From Microplitis mediator (Eukaryota > Arthropoda > Insecta > Hymenoptera > Braconidae), in assembly GCF_029852145.1 (NCBI RefSeq), contig NC_079974.1, forward strand, positions 19,880,082 through 19,944,081: 64,000 bases of DNA, written 5' to 3'. Made by a program: the position numbers and the translations under genes. The notes under the pieces are model-generated. The model did not search any database, was not told the DNA's origin, and saw only the letters and a list, made by a program, of their open reading frames with translations. This document shows positions 23,449 to 35,247 of the stretch, in pieces; within the stretch, counting starts at the first letter, position 1, and each line of letters opens with the position of its first letter.

Positions 23449-23796
23449 TCAGTGATGAGTCTCATTATGACCTTCTTCGTGTGCATGATGGTGTGCATGC
23501 CAATCAATACCAAAAACTTGTTCAATACCAAGAGTTGCGGCAAAAAGACCTACTCCTAATGGAACACCACGAAACATCATTTTTCCCATCCGACCCCAAC
23601 CACTTCCATATCTTTTGTGGTATGTCCAATTGTAGTTCCTCATCCAGGGATCTTTGAGACCATGTTTGGCTAGACGTTGCTGAAGCTCGATCAGTTCTGG
23701 GGATTCAATTTTGGCGTATTCCTCAGCCTTTGGTACTCGGTATGGATCTTTCGGAGGTCCATGATGATCTCCATGATGATCTCCATGTCCACCCAT
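23449..23796 (-). CDS. NDUFB3: NADH dehydrogenase 1 beta subcomplex subunit 3 (complex I B12)
   Basis: A single coding exon encodes 115 residues. NDUFB3 is an accessory subunit of the membrane arm of mitochondrial complex I. The His-rich N-terminus (GDHHGDHHG), the LAKHGLKDPWMRN block (matching the family LAxxGLRDPWGRNE motif) and one hydrophobic segment (about residues 77-95) support this. It ends in a His-rich tail. The start at 23796 follows the acceptor TTTATTTAG by five bases. An upstream non-coding exon probably ends at 23903 in front of a GTAAATATT donor, so the 5' UTR is spliced. It faces TMEM67 tail to tail, with 146 bp between stop codons. No import presequence is seen, as is usual for this subunit. 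Confidence 0.93.
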   Translation of the reverse strand: MGGHGDHHGDHHGPPKDPYRVPKAEEYAKIESPELIELQQRLAKHGLKDPWMRNYNWTYHKRYGSGWGRMGKMMFRGVPLGVGLFAATLGIEQVFGIDWHAHHHAHEEGHNETHH

Positions 23797-24260
23797 GTTT
23801 TCTAAATAAAAAAATATGACAGTAAATAAATATAATTACAGAAGACACAATAAATCAATTAATCGACCAATAAATGACATAATGAATACACTAAATATTT
23901 ACCTGGGGTTAGAAATTACTCCGATGTATTTTAGTAAATTTTAATTACTTGTTAATTATTATTAATAACAGTTTTTTGAATATAAATAAAAAATTACATA
24001 ATTTTGAGAGTTTATTAAAAACAGATGTCTAACGATGAAATTTTTATCAATAGAATAGAACACTTGGATGGATATATTTTTTAGTTGATAATTAATTCGC
24101 TAGATGGCGGGAACGTTTAGTTTTAATGTCACGTAAATAAATTTGAAATTTATAACAAAGACCGCGGTTATTAATTTTTTGATACACAAATTTTTAACGA
24201 TAAGCTGACTTATTGTTGGTTAATTAATTGTAGTTAATCATAAATTTGAATAAATAATAG

Positions 24261-24466
24261 ATTATCCTGAAGTTAGCAGACATTTAAAAATTTTTGAATT
24301 TTCGTATTTCAATAAATCAATTGTAAAAAAATAAAATAAAAATATGCACATGTAAAAAATTTAAAAAACTACAGGTGCAATTTTTTCAAATATTTTTTTT
24401 TTTTATCTTCTATCGTCTAAAAAAAAATCCAAAAATTATTAAACGTCTGCTAACTTCAGTATCATA
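24261..24466. repeat. CTGAAGTTAGC family MITE
   Basis: It starts ATCCTGAAGTTAGCAGAC and ends CTGCTAACTTCAGTATCAT, with the shared core TATGCACATGTA. It lies upstream of NDUFB3. Confidence 0.8.
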
Positions 24467-24705
24467 AATAATAGTTAAATAGTTGAGTTAAAGTCAAGAA
24501 TTTAAAACAATTGTAATTTATTTGAATATGAACATTAGTTTTACTATTGATTCGGGTTTATATTAATGTCCGATTTCTTGCAATTTTTTCCTTATTTCAT
24601 ATATATTTTTATATTTTTTTTTTTCATTACAGTTCTTTAATCATCCAGCCAAATCATTAAGGGTCAGTTTTTCAACACGAGATTTCTTAAACCCGGGAAT
24701 AAATT

Positions 24706-25112
24706 TATAATCCTGGAGTTAGCAGACAATTCAAAATTTTCAAATTTTTTTTTCGACGATTCAATTTAAAAAAAAATATGCACATGTAGAAAATTTAAAA
24801 AACTATAAGTGCAATTTTTTAAATATTTTTTTTTTAATTTATCGATTTTTACAAAATTCAAAATTTGATAGACGTCGGCTAATTTTGGTATCATATAAAT
24901 TTTTATTGCTGCTATATGAGTGTAATGTAGCAGAACATCAGACGAATTTAAAATTATAAATAAATAAAGTAAATAATTAAAAAAAATATATTTATAAAAA
25001 TTGCACATTAATGTTTAAACACGCATTTTTTTTTAATTTAATTTTATTAAATATTTATTCTATTTATTAATAATTTAAAATTTATCTGATGTCTGCTACA
25101 TTCACATTCATC
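24706..25112. repeat. Adjacent MITEs of two families upstream of the RAP1-like gene
   Basis: A CTGAAGTTAGC-family copy with a variant end (ATAATCCTGGAGTTAGCAG) covers 24706-24895. A member of the second family follows at about 24915-25112, beginning ATGAGTGTAATGTAGCAGAAC and ending GTCTGCTACATTCACATTC. The rest of the gap between NDUFB3 and 25315 is AT-rich with nothing else recognised. Confidence 0.7.
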
Positions 25113-25314
25113 CTGGTATATCTATAGATTGTAAATTATCATAATACATAGATGGCAGCAATTGAAGTTTCCTCACTTTCAAGTATAAAAAAACCGCAGT
25201 TGTTTTATTTTTGTCACAACATGTTAATAAAGTACTATTTTAAATTTATTTATTCTCAATTAATTATTGTATATAATGAAAATATTTTAAAATTTTAAAA
25301 AGTCTCGAGCAAAA

Positions 25315-28300
25315 ATGGCTTCCGAAATATTTACGGTCGATGGAAAACAACTGGAATTTAATCTCATTGGTTTTGAATTCAACGAGTATCACGCGCTTGC
25401 AACTTCTATCGAGGTTAGTAATTCAAAAATGTAAACAATAATATTTATATTCAAAAAGAAAATTATCAAGAAAAATATAAAATTTTCTCATAAGTGTAGC
25501 AGACTCAAAAAATTTTATAATATTTAAATAAATAAATTGAAATAATGCAATTTTAAAAAACGCGCGCACTAATTTTTCATGGATTCAAATTCGCAGTTTT
25601 AAATTCTTTCATTACTTAAATTTTATTTATTCAAAAATTTAAAAAATTGTCACTTGTCAGTTACATTCACACTCATAATTAACTTAAAAATTTAATTACA
25701 GCGTCATGGCGGTGAAATCACTTTACCGCAATCATTTAATGCCAATGGAATAACAATTATCAATCCTAACACTTGTCATTCTGTAAATTATCTACATGAC
25801 AGTATTAATAGTGGCTCGCTGGCCGAGTTAGAAAACTACTGGTAATATTTTTTGTTCAATAAATTTATCAATTCACTAGACGATATAATTATTCTATTTT
25901 TTTTTTTTTTAGCATCAGTAATCTTATCAGTAATTTTAGTCATGGCGAAAGTACAATTTCGAATGAACCAGGGTAATTTAATTACTTATCTTCAATACTA
26001 ATCTAATTTTAAATGATTTTATAATACGTAAATTTATTTCAATAGAATAAAAACAAATATCAGTGATGAAGAGGATAATGGAGATAAAAAAATTTCAGGT
26101 ACTCCATTATCTAGGTATGATAAATTATTTATTTTGTAATAGTGTTAATTAATTAATCATTTTTTCATTGTTAATAAATAATCAGTAGCCTATTCGCAGA
26201 AGATCTTTGCCCAGCAGAATCACCAGATCTTTTAGCTTCGGAAGATGACTCCCTTGCTACTGATGACGAAATTTCTGGTGATGATGGAAGTAGTACTAAT
26301 GTTTCAATAGTCACGAAGTATGTGTATATTTTATTAATTAAAGTTTTACGGCTCCACGTTCTCTACTAGATAATTATTAGAAATATTTCGAACCCTACTT
26401 GTGCATATATATTTTTTTATACTTGATTTTGTAATAATAATTTAAAATATATTTACAGCAGTGATGTGACATTCGATGAAGAAATTGATGGTATAAATTC
26501 AGCATCAAAAGAAAAAAATCCACTTACAAAACTTGTGTGTAAAGAAGTAGTAGTGCGATGCGAAAAATTGTAAATTAATTTTTTTATATACATCAGAATT
26601 AGTATTGAATTTTTATTGACTAATTAAATATTTCAGAATAATTGATAAACCAGAAGCACCCGTGGTACGAAAAAAGTTGTCGTCCATTGAAGAAGTCACT
26701 GAAAATTCAATGTCAGAAAAAACACCAGAAAATAATCATAGAGATGTAGAAAATTTATCAGTATCACAGAGCGAAGAAGATGAAGTTGTAAAGGATTCAG
26801 ATGATGATATGTTTATAACATATGAAAATAAAAAGAAATCACGTAGAAATACTGAATCATCTGACGAATCTTTCTATGAAAATTTTGATAATTCTTTGTC
26901 CGAGAGATCCAGTGAATTAAGTATAGATTCTAATGCATCTGATACATTTCCGGCGAGAAAAAAGAAAAAAATGATACATTTATCTAGTGAAAGTTCTTCT
27001 GATCGTGATTATTCTACAAGCAGATCCAAAAAAGTAAATAAAGTTGATCGTTATATAATTCGCTCGAAAACTAGAGCGGCTGAGAAATCATGTCCGAATG
27101 ATGGTAAAAATGTCCAGGGTCCGAAGTCGAGTGCATCCAAAGAACCTCAGCCAGGAACATCGGAAGAAATTAATACACGTTCTAAGGACTCTGATAAAAA
27201 AACAATGATTGTAATGAATAAAAAAGTATATCCAGGCTCACCGTCGTCTTCCAATGATGAGTCATTTGAGACTAGAATAAATAAAAAGCGTTACTCAAAA
27301 CGAAGGTCACCAAGAAACAATAATTTGTCAAGTAAGCCGCGCATTAACACGGATCCAGATGTAGAAATACTGGATGATGATTCGGATATTGATGAAATAG
27401 TCAGAAGTCCGTCGAAAAAGTCTCATTCGAAAAAACATTCAGCAAAACCTGATAGCTTACCTGCTAAATCATCTGCTGCAGACAGTTCGACTAAATCAAC
27501 GAACCCAAAATATAATAAACTTGAAGTGAAAAAAGAATATCGTAAGAAATTTAAGTCTAAAATTAATCCCAATGGAGATATCATAGATATAAAAGATAGT
27601 GGTTCAGGTTCAGATGATAATTCTATAGATGAATCAGTCAACAATCGCATTAAGTGGTTGGAAGAACGTATAAATGTTGAATCCCATATGTTGAATCCAA
27701 AAAATAAATCGTAAGTTATATATTTATTCATGGTGGCCACATTTCCAGAAAAACAGAAAACCTAAATATGTCTGGGAATTATAAATATACTGGAAAAGTC
27801 AGGGAATTTTGTCACAAAGCTGGAAAAATTTTACTTTCTTTTTTTTTGGCTGAAGAAATCTGATAAATTTTTTTTCCGTCAACTGTTCAAAAAGTGGCGC
27901 GGCGCGAATGCGATTGTAATACAATTTTGAAAAAAATTAGTAGGAATTGATTTCAATAGTTCACAGTTTAAAATTTTGTGTTCTTGTGTATAAAAATTAA
28001 ATGGTTATATATTTTGTGTCAATTATTTGACACCATCAAGTGTAAATTTAACTAAAGTTTAATGTGTTGTCTGATCTCAACAACTTTTAAACCTGTATTA
28101 TTGTTGGACACAAATATCATGTGTTAAATTAACACAAAAAATTGAGTGGACCGTTTGGGACATGTGATTAGAGTTAAATTTAACATAAATTTTTCAACTG
28201 TGTGAAAAAATTACAAATGGTCAGGGAATTTTTTAATTATTTCACTGGAACATCTGGAGAATTCAGGGAATTTCAGTTTCAAAAATCTGTGGCCACCATA

Positions 28301-28678
28301 TTTATCTGAATTAATTTTTTTTAAATTAACGTAAACTAAATCCTATATTTATGACATTTTAGTGACAAGAGTAAATCATATGAACCATGGGAACAGACCG
28401 GGATGCTGTGGTACCTGATTAAAAATAACCGACTTCATGAGGCGAAATCTATGAAGGTTTGGCAAGATATGATTGATGAAGGTGTAAGTATTCATTCCTT
28501 CATTAACTCTAATTAAATTGATATCTATTAAATTCTTATAAACTTTTTTCTCTAATAGTATTTGACCAATCGTTCTGCGAGGGGACTACTTTCCTCTTTT
28601 CGCAGTATGCTCAACAAACTCGAAGATTATAATTTGCCTGAAAATATCCGCAAGCAATTAGCGAATTCCCATAGTTAA
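25315..28678 (+). CDS. RAP1/TERF2IP-like protein: BRCT, long acidic/serine linker, Myb-like end; 9 exons
   Basis: Exons are 25315-25413, 25702-25841, 25913-25972, 26046-26114, 26186-26317, 26459-26569, 26637-27710, 28363-28483 and 28559-28678, giving 641 residues. All junctions are GT-AG. Residues about 8-90 look like a BRCT domain: a hydrophobic strand, RHGGEI, then VNYLHDSINSGSLAELENY. The last segment matches the vertebrate RAP1 end of BRCT (YILDCVERNERLELEAY). The middle, about residues 95-560, is low-complexity Ser/Glu/Asp/Lys sequence with nuclear-type basic patches such as ARKKKK. Residues about 565-630 resemble a Myb/SANT fold (LWYLIKNN, VWQDMIDEG, LTNRSARGLLSSFRSML), like the helices of the RAP1 Myb domain. 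RAP1 binds TRF2 at vertebrate telomeres and also acts in transcription. The order BRCT then Myb supports RAP1, but the distance between them is far longer than in vertebrates. Another BRCT-Myb nuclear protein cannot be excluded. Confidence 0.6.
25490..25678. repeat. GTGAATGTAGCAG-type MITE in RAP1-like intron 1
   Basis: The element begins ATAAGTGTAGCAGACTC and ends GTCAGTTACATTCACACTCAT. It is a diverged member of the second ~200-bp family (other copies at about 24915, 35045, 39801 and 61057). Confidence 0.6.
27730..28299. repeat. ATGGTGGCCACA inverted-repeat element in RAP1-like intron 7
   Basis: The ends ATGGTGGCCACATTTCC and AAATCTGTGGCCACCAT are inverted. Both arms carry GTCAGGGAATTTT-like words. 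The ~570-bp element fills most of the intron between exons 7 and 8. It has no coding capacity of note. Confidence 0.6.
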
Positions 28679-28758
28679 AAAAAAGTCTTTATTTTTTAAA
28701 CTAGTAGAAAATTTTGTTAAGTTTTTATATATTACTAAAGTGATTATACTCAAATGTA

Positions 28759-28764
28759 AATAAA
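28759..28764 (+). terminator. Poly(A) signal of the RAP1-like gene
   Basis: AATAAA about 80 bp past the stop codon is the first canonical signal downstream. The following stretch 28765-29278 is AT-rich 3' flanking DNA of two convergent genes with nothing else seen. Confidence 0.55.
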
Positions 28765-29278
28765 AGATGAAAAAAAAATTCATATTTAAGCAAGGGTAAA
28801 ATATTTTTAAAAAATAACAATTACGTCATATAATTACATCTATTTTATAACACGTTTGTACATTTTACGTCAGTTAAATAAAAAAAAATACATTTAACAC
28901 AACACAATATTTTATAATCCTGAATAATTGACTTAGTTGTCAAAATTAATGATAAATTTATTTTTACTAGACATTATTATAAAATAATGAATTTGATGAG
29001 AAGAAAGGACGGATCTTATATAACTTTGAATTTGACTCCGTCTCGTTTGATTAAAATCTGATATTATGTTACAAATGTATATATATATACATATATACGT
29101 GTGTGATTTTTTATTTTTTTAAATACAAATGCTCGCTCATATTTATTACATCACAAAATAAATTAACACTACGAATAAATAATTATAACATAGTTTTGTA
29201 CAAAAAATATATATAATATATATAAAAAAAATAATTTATAAATTAATAGTAATGATAAATATACTATCATTATTATAA

Positions 29279-32262
29279 TTATTTTTTTCCATTAATACTA
29301 TTTCCATTAAGTAATTCGTCATTAACGTTATGAGCTGCCGCCAAATCATTCTTAACATTACGAAATTTACGTTTTTTATTACGTCTGCGTATTAAGTAAA
29401 GTGCTATCAGTGTGATAACAATAATAGCACCAAGGCACGAAGACACAATAATCCACGTATTGCGAGCTTTGATTAATTGTTCGCGCATTACAATATTATT
29501 TTTACAATTATTATATACTTGCATTGTTTCATTGGAGATCAATCGTTCAGGTGATGGAGTTGTTAAAATACATTTAGCAGCCTCGGTTGGAATATCAGCA
29601 CTACTGCAGCTGACTTTTGGTGGAATCATTTTTATTTTATTGAATTTAATCCACGCATTTATTTCTTGACATTCGCAATTGTCGATTGACACAACGGGAT
29701 TGTGAGAAATGTCAAGAGTCTTTAGGGAACAAAATGCTGCGATTTCAGAGGCTTTGATAAATGATATGGAATTCCCAGACACATTAAGTTCTTTCAGTTG
29801 AGTAAGAGCACGTGCTGGTGGTAATTTTGTTAATAAATTACGAGATAAATCTAAAATTTCAATATTTGAATCCTCTATTGATGATATCGGTACTAGAGCA
29901 TCGTCTTTAAGTTTATTGTCGCTTAAATATAAACTTCTTAGTTGTGGTAACGACAAAATATTTATAGGTAAATCAGTTATCGCGTTGGTTGTTAAATCTA
30001 ACACTTGAAGATTCCTGAGCTTCATAAATGCACCGTCTTCGATATTACGAATAAAACAGTCGACAAAGTAAACATATGACAGACTTGTATATGATAATAA
30101 CGTATTGTTAGTTAGTTCTCTCAATCGATTACCTGAAAATTCTAGTACCTGAAAAATCAATACGTATTAATATTATAATTATTTAAATTAACTTGTAGTC
30201 AGAGAATATTTAACTACTGAGTTATCAAACTAATAAAACGATTGTTTAATAAATCATGACCTTTTGAGTTGTGATTACACGAGCCAATGATTAAATTTAA
30301 TATTTAAATTTACTTCATATTCTTACAATAATTAATTCATTTAATTATTAATATATAACTTTTTTTGATTAACATTATTGATTTTATTTTTATTATTAAG
30401 AGAATAAGGAAAATTTTGTTCCGGCCATATACGATACGATAGAATCAGTTGTGTTTCAAATTTGGTATCGTTAAGAAAATATTCACTTGAATTTGTGCCT
30501 TTTCATAATTAAAACTCTTTTTTATTGCTGAATATCGAGATAAATCAATTGATGGATATCATTCAAATTACATTTAAATTACGCGGGAAAAAAAGACTAA
30601 ATAAATAAATATTTGAATTATTCTGTCACTGAAAATATATAATTATTATATATATAATTAAGAAAAAATAAAAAAATTTAGTCTACGCCATGTCTTCTAT
30701 GATAAAAAAAATTGTAAAAATTTATTTGGTATCAGTGAAAAAAAAAATATATATATATAAGACGACTACTCTCTAAACATGAATAAGTGAAATAAGTGAA
30801 TATTCACTAATTCTGAGTGCCAACCGAACCACTTTTTGAAATTACTGGTTCGGTTTGCACTTGAAATTAGTGAATATTCACTTATTTTCACTAATTCATG
30901 TTTAGAGAGTAATAAAAAAAAATTTGACAGTGTGTAGATTTTTTTTCAAAAATCCCATGATCACACAATCATCGAAATCAATAAGTTTGCGAGTTAATCA
31001 TAAGATTTGTGTTATTAAATTTCAATAATAATAAAAATAAACAAAAGATTCTAGAGTTTATTTTACAGTAGAGATTTTAATAAACAATTAAATTCAAATC
31101 ATATTTTAAAAATTTGGTTATTATATATATTATTAAGAGAATAAGGAAAATTTTGTTCCCGCCATATCTATATGATAGAATTAATTAATGTTATTAAAAT
31201 TGGTATCATTAGATAGGTCTTGACTTGAATTTGTACCTTTTCATAGTTCAAACTCTTTTTAATTGCCAAGTATTGAGATAAATAGATTTATCTATATCAT
31301 TCGAATTACATTTAAATTACGCGCGAAAAAAGACGATCGTATTTATTTTCTTTAAATAAATTAATACTTTAATTATTCTGTCACTAAATATGACTGAATG
31401 TCACTCAATATATAGCTATATTATTTATATCGCGTTACTTATTCCAAAATGTCAGATTTTTATGCTCCCTTTTGGTTTTAGGAAGCTTCTCAAAGCCAAA
31501 AAAAAGTGCATAGAAAAAAAAAGGATTCATTGACACAAAAAATCTTTACTCGCCTAAAAAAAATTTTTATTTACCCCAAGAAATTTTTTGCATCGTGAAT
31601 TGAAAACAAAAATTTATTTAGATCTAGAAAAAATTAGTTGGTGCAAGGAATTATTTCTTGACCAAAAAAATCTTTTCTCGCCCAAGACAATTTTTGTATT
31701 TAATTGATAATGCATAAAATTTCTTGGTGCAAATTAAAATTTTGTTGCTGCAAGAAATCCTTTTTTTGCGTATTTTATAAATTTAGTAGTGATATTTGGG
31801 CAGTCACATAGTGACTGCAGTCGCTCGTTATTATTACTTTAATTTATAAAAAAACTTTTAAATAATAATTTAAAATTTAATTACATAAATTATTAATCGC
31901 CATGTTTTTAAAAATAAAGTTTAGAAGTTTTATAATACCGAGTACTGCGTCTATTTAAAAGGGCCATTAACTAAAAAATTTAAGTTTATTATTTTTAAAA
32001 ACAATTTATTTTTAGTACAAACCTGAATGTTTGACTGAAGATTTGGTGGAATTTGTTGAAGATTTAGATCAGCACACATGGCTTGTACCATACCGTACAC
32101 TTTACTATGCCGGCATTTTCTCACAGAAGGATCTCGTTCTGTAAAATAAAGTGTATTTGTTCCCGAGCCAATAAATGAGCCGCTATTATCAGGTGCCGCT
32201 GATATTAACGTACTTGTCAATACAAAATAAATGTACATTAATGAAGACATTATTGCTGCCAT
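29279..32262 (-). CDS. Small leucine-rich-repeat single-pass membrane protein, 2 coding exons
   Basis: Exons (minus strand) are 32262-32023 and 30148-29279, joined in phase 0, giving 369 residues. Residues 1-22 form a signal peptide. An N-terminal cap follows (C50, C63, with DLNLQQIPPNL). Residues about 80-235 hold five to six LRRs with typical LxxLxLxxNxL spacing, such as LQVLDLTTNAI, LRSLYLSDNKL and LKELNVSGNSI. A C-terminal cap with NCECQEINAWI and two later cysteines comes next. A membrane helix at about 312-333 is followed by the basic stop RRRNKKRK. The cytoplasmic tail is only about 35 residues with no TIR or kinase domain, so any signalling would need a partner. A non-coding first exon must lie upstream, because an acceptor (TTTTTGTTACAG) sits just before the start. 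I cannot assign it to a named insect LRR protein. Intron 1 holds several repeats. Confidence 0.85.
30395..30655 (+). repeat. Diverged partial copy of the ~700-bp dispersed repeat
   Basis: It begins TTAAGAGAATAAGGAAAATT and parallels the copy at 31130-31440 through GTGCCTTTTCATAATTAAAA, ATTACATTTAAATTACGCG and ATTCTGTCACTGA. The second half of the repeat is missing. Confidence 0.6.
30768..30910. repeat. 143-bp near-perfect palindrome
   Basis: It starts ACTCTCTAAACATGAATAAG and ends TTCATGTTTAGAGAGT. The arms pair over TGAATATTCACTAATT and CCGAACCACTTTTTGAAATTACTGGTTCGG at the centre, with few mismatches. A TA on each side fits a TA target site. The near-perfect pairing suggests a recent insertion. 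It lies in the LRR-gene intron. Confidence 0.8.
31130..31835 (+). repeat. ~700-bp dispersed repeat, full copy in LRR-gene intron
   Basis: It is the reverse-complement counterpart of 6643-7345, with shared words such as ACGCGCGAAAAAAGACGATCG, TATATCGCGTTACTTATTCC and TCACATAGTGACTGCAGTCG. Its right part (31495-31770) is made of AAGAAATTTT-type foldback sequence, also found within the ASNA1 copy. Confidence 0.7.
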
Positions 32263-34501
32263 TTCCGGTTCGTATTATCTGTAACAAAAATGATAAATTA
32301 TTATTATAACTATAATAATATTCAGATGGATGAATATCAATAAGGGGAATTTTTAAATAAACTACAAGAACAAGAACAAAACAATCTTGTACCGGTGAAC
32401 CTTGGAGCTCTCATTTATGTGCTTCAAAAATAGGATTTATCGTACAAGTCGAGACGACTTTCAAGAGCAACACAGCCTATGGCTTAAGTTTATCCTCAGG
32501 AAACAAATAGAATAAAAATGAAAAAAAAAACATCAAGTAAAAGAAACTAATCTACAAAGTAGTTCTTAAATCCAAGTATTAGATCATTGCAGTCTATAAT
32601 AAAACAAAGTTTGAGTTTAAAAAAATATTTTCTTTCTTTTTTCAAGCATCACGTAACACGGATAAGAGTTCTTTCTTTGAATAAGTTGATAACAATTGTT
32701 TAACAACAATCCGCATTTTATTTTTTACTTTAAACCTCAGACATTTTTTCTCCATTCGTCACACCTGCTTTGTCAAGACATTTGCTGACTTTTAAATGAC
32801 TAATCACTTAAAATTTTCTCAAGATAAATATATGTCTATATATATAAATACTGTACACACCTAGATACAAAATACTTCCACATAGAATATGACAAAAGCG
32901 TTACTTGAGCCCAATTTTAAAATATTTATTTAAAAATAAAGTTTGACATTTTTTTTTAGACAGATATTTTTTTTTCCTCGCTTTCAAATGTTTTCATCAT
33001 AAACTTTTAATGATCTCCACTCATCTGCCATAATTTTTGTTTTATTTATCACTTTAACTAAAACCACATTTTAAAAACTTGTGCATTAAAAAATAAAAAA
33101 AAGTCTGAGCCATTTAAAATCTAGACTACAGGCAGATAATTGGCGAATTTATACAATAGGCTATTTCAGGAACCGGGCAAGTTGTTAATTTATTCATGAT
33201 TTTCAAACTCGTATGTACTCATAGCTGGAGTTCAATTAAAAATACAACAAGGACATTGTTTTCGACACATATTTTAAATCAATGGAGTCTGCGAAGTAAA
33301 ATTTAAAAAAAAAGTATAAACTATAATTAGCAAATGTTTAATTATTAACTACTGACGTTGACGTTAACGACAAGTGTTGTTCTAAGTGTTTGAAAAAAGA
33401 GAACGGAGTAAAAGAAAATGAGATGTCAACTGAAAGTGTTATCATTGCGCACAAAGTAAATAATCTTTGGACAAGATAAGATAGACTATTGATGATAAGG
33501 CAACTAATGACCTACTCAATCAAACATGTCATCGTGTCATGTTTTAAAAAATATTAAAAATATACTATAATATTTTAAAAGTATATAATGACATCGTTCA
33601 AAACATCTTCCGGCTGTCGGCATGCGGTACATTATATATACAAATACATTTAATACTACTCCAACTACAGTAAATTACACTAGTATGGGTACTGTGTATG
33701 TACAGTAGTACATACTACAGTATATACATAAATAAACTCCAACATTTAAATATTATTACAACGTCGATTTATATAGTACGCACGTCGTACAAATGAGTTG
33801 TTTCGACTGCCTGAGTAGTCTATGGTATAAAACAATCGTCGATTCGATCTTTCATGAATCATTCCACGTACACCTGTTATACATCAACCTTAACAACATT
33901 CGCACACATCTCCCGCTATATATACACACATGTAATAAACTTATATTTATTATTATTATTATTATCAATACCAATACGCCGATCGATCAATCAATAGCGA
34001 ACGGCGGATATAAATCAATTTAAATTAACAGCAAGAGTATATTTAACAAACCAATTATCTAGTTTGAATTATTATTTATTTTTAAGCTAAAAATTTTTTT
34101 TATTATTATTGCAACATATATTTAAAGCCTCAAGTGGATTACCAAGGCAACATTGATTAATATTCTTAGTTTTCCATCTTGGATCAAAGATACTTTAAAT
34201 TTGAATTTTAATTGACGATTAACAGATACTCTGTGATTTATATGTCATAGTATAATTAAAAATAGAACACATTAATAGCCATTTAAATTTATAAGTTATT
34301 TGATATTTTTAAAAATCTATTAATACTCGAGTAATCTAGTTTAGAAAAATGAATGAAATTTTTGAAAATATGTACTGAAGAAAATTAACTTTTGTAAAAA
34401 CAATATTTTCTTAAGTAGTAAATCAACAAAAATTATTACACTAATTTTATATTTAAATTTATGAATATTTTTCTTGATAGAAGAAAATCGTAATTTATTT
34501 G

Positions 34502-34902
34502 TGATCCTGAAGTTAGCAGACAATTAAAAATTTTTTGATTTTTTTTAAGGACAATTAAATTTGAAGAAAAAAAAATTAAAAATATGCACATGTAGAAAAT
34601 TTAAAAGACTATAAGTGCAATTTTTTTTTATAATTTATCGTTTTTTAAGAAATCCAAAATTATTAGACGTCGGCTAATTTCAGTATCATAATTTATTATG
34701 ATCCTGAAGTTAGCAGACAATTAAGAATTTTTGATTTTTTTTTTCAACAGCTTAATTAAAAAAAAAAAAAGAAAAAAAAATATGCACATGTAGAAAATTA
34801 AAAAAACTATAAGTGCAATTTTTAAAAATATTTTTTTAAAATAATTTATCGTTTTAAAAAATATCTAAAAATTATCAGAAGCCTGCTAACTTCAGTATCA
34901 CA
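34502..34902. repeat. Two adjacent CTGAAGTTAGC family MITEs
   Basis: Copies at 34502-34690 and 34698-34902 lie head to tail, separated by only about 7 bp. Each has the GATCCTGAAGTTAGCAGAC start and CTAxxTTCAGTATCA end. The core TATGCACATGTAGAAAAT is present in both. Confidence 0.8.
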
Positions 34903-35044
34903 ATTTATTTACAGTACTCCAAAAAAAAGCAGCTGAGCTCCGATTTCTTTAACTAAAAAAATGATTTTTAATTAAATTTTTAAATTTTTTCATTAAAAAT
35001 ACTAAATTTAAAATTTTCAATAGCATAATTTCCGGTAAAAAGAA

Positions 35045-35247
35045 TATGAGTGTGAATGTAGCAGGCAACAGACAAATTTAAAATTGTTAATGAATGGAGT
35101 AAATAATAAAAAAAATATATTTATAAAAAATGCACTTATTTTAAAATTTTTCAAATGCGCATTTTTGAAAAATTTTATTTTATTAATTATTTACTCTATT
35201 CATTAATAATTTTAAATTTGTCTGACGTCTGCTACATCACACTCATA
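35045..35247. repeat. GTGAATGTAGCAG-type MITE
   Basis: It starts ATGAGTGTGAATGTAGCAGG and ends GTCTGCTACATCACACTCAT, with an AAAAATGCAC / TGCGCATTTTTG core. It is a clear full member of the second ~200-bp family. Confidence 0.8.
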
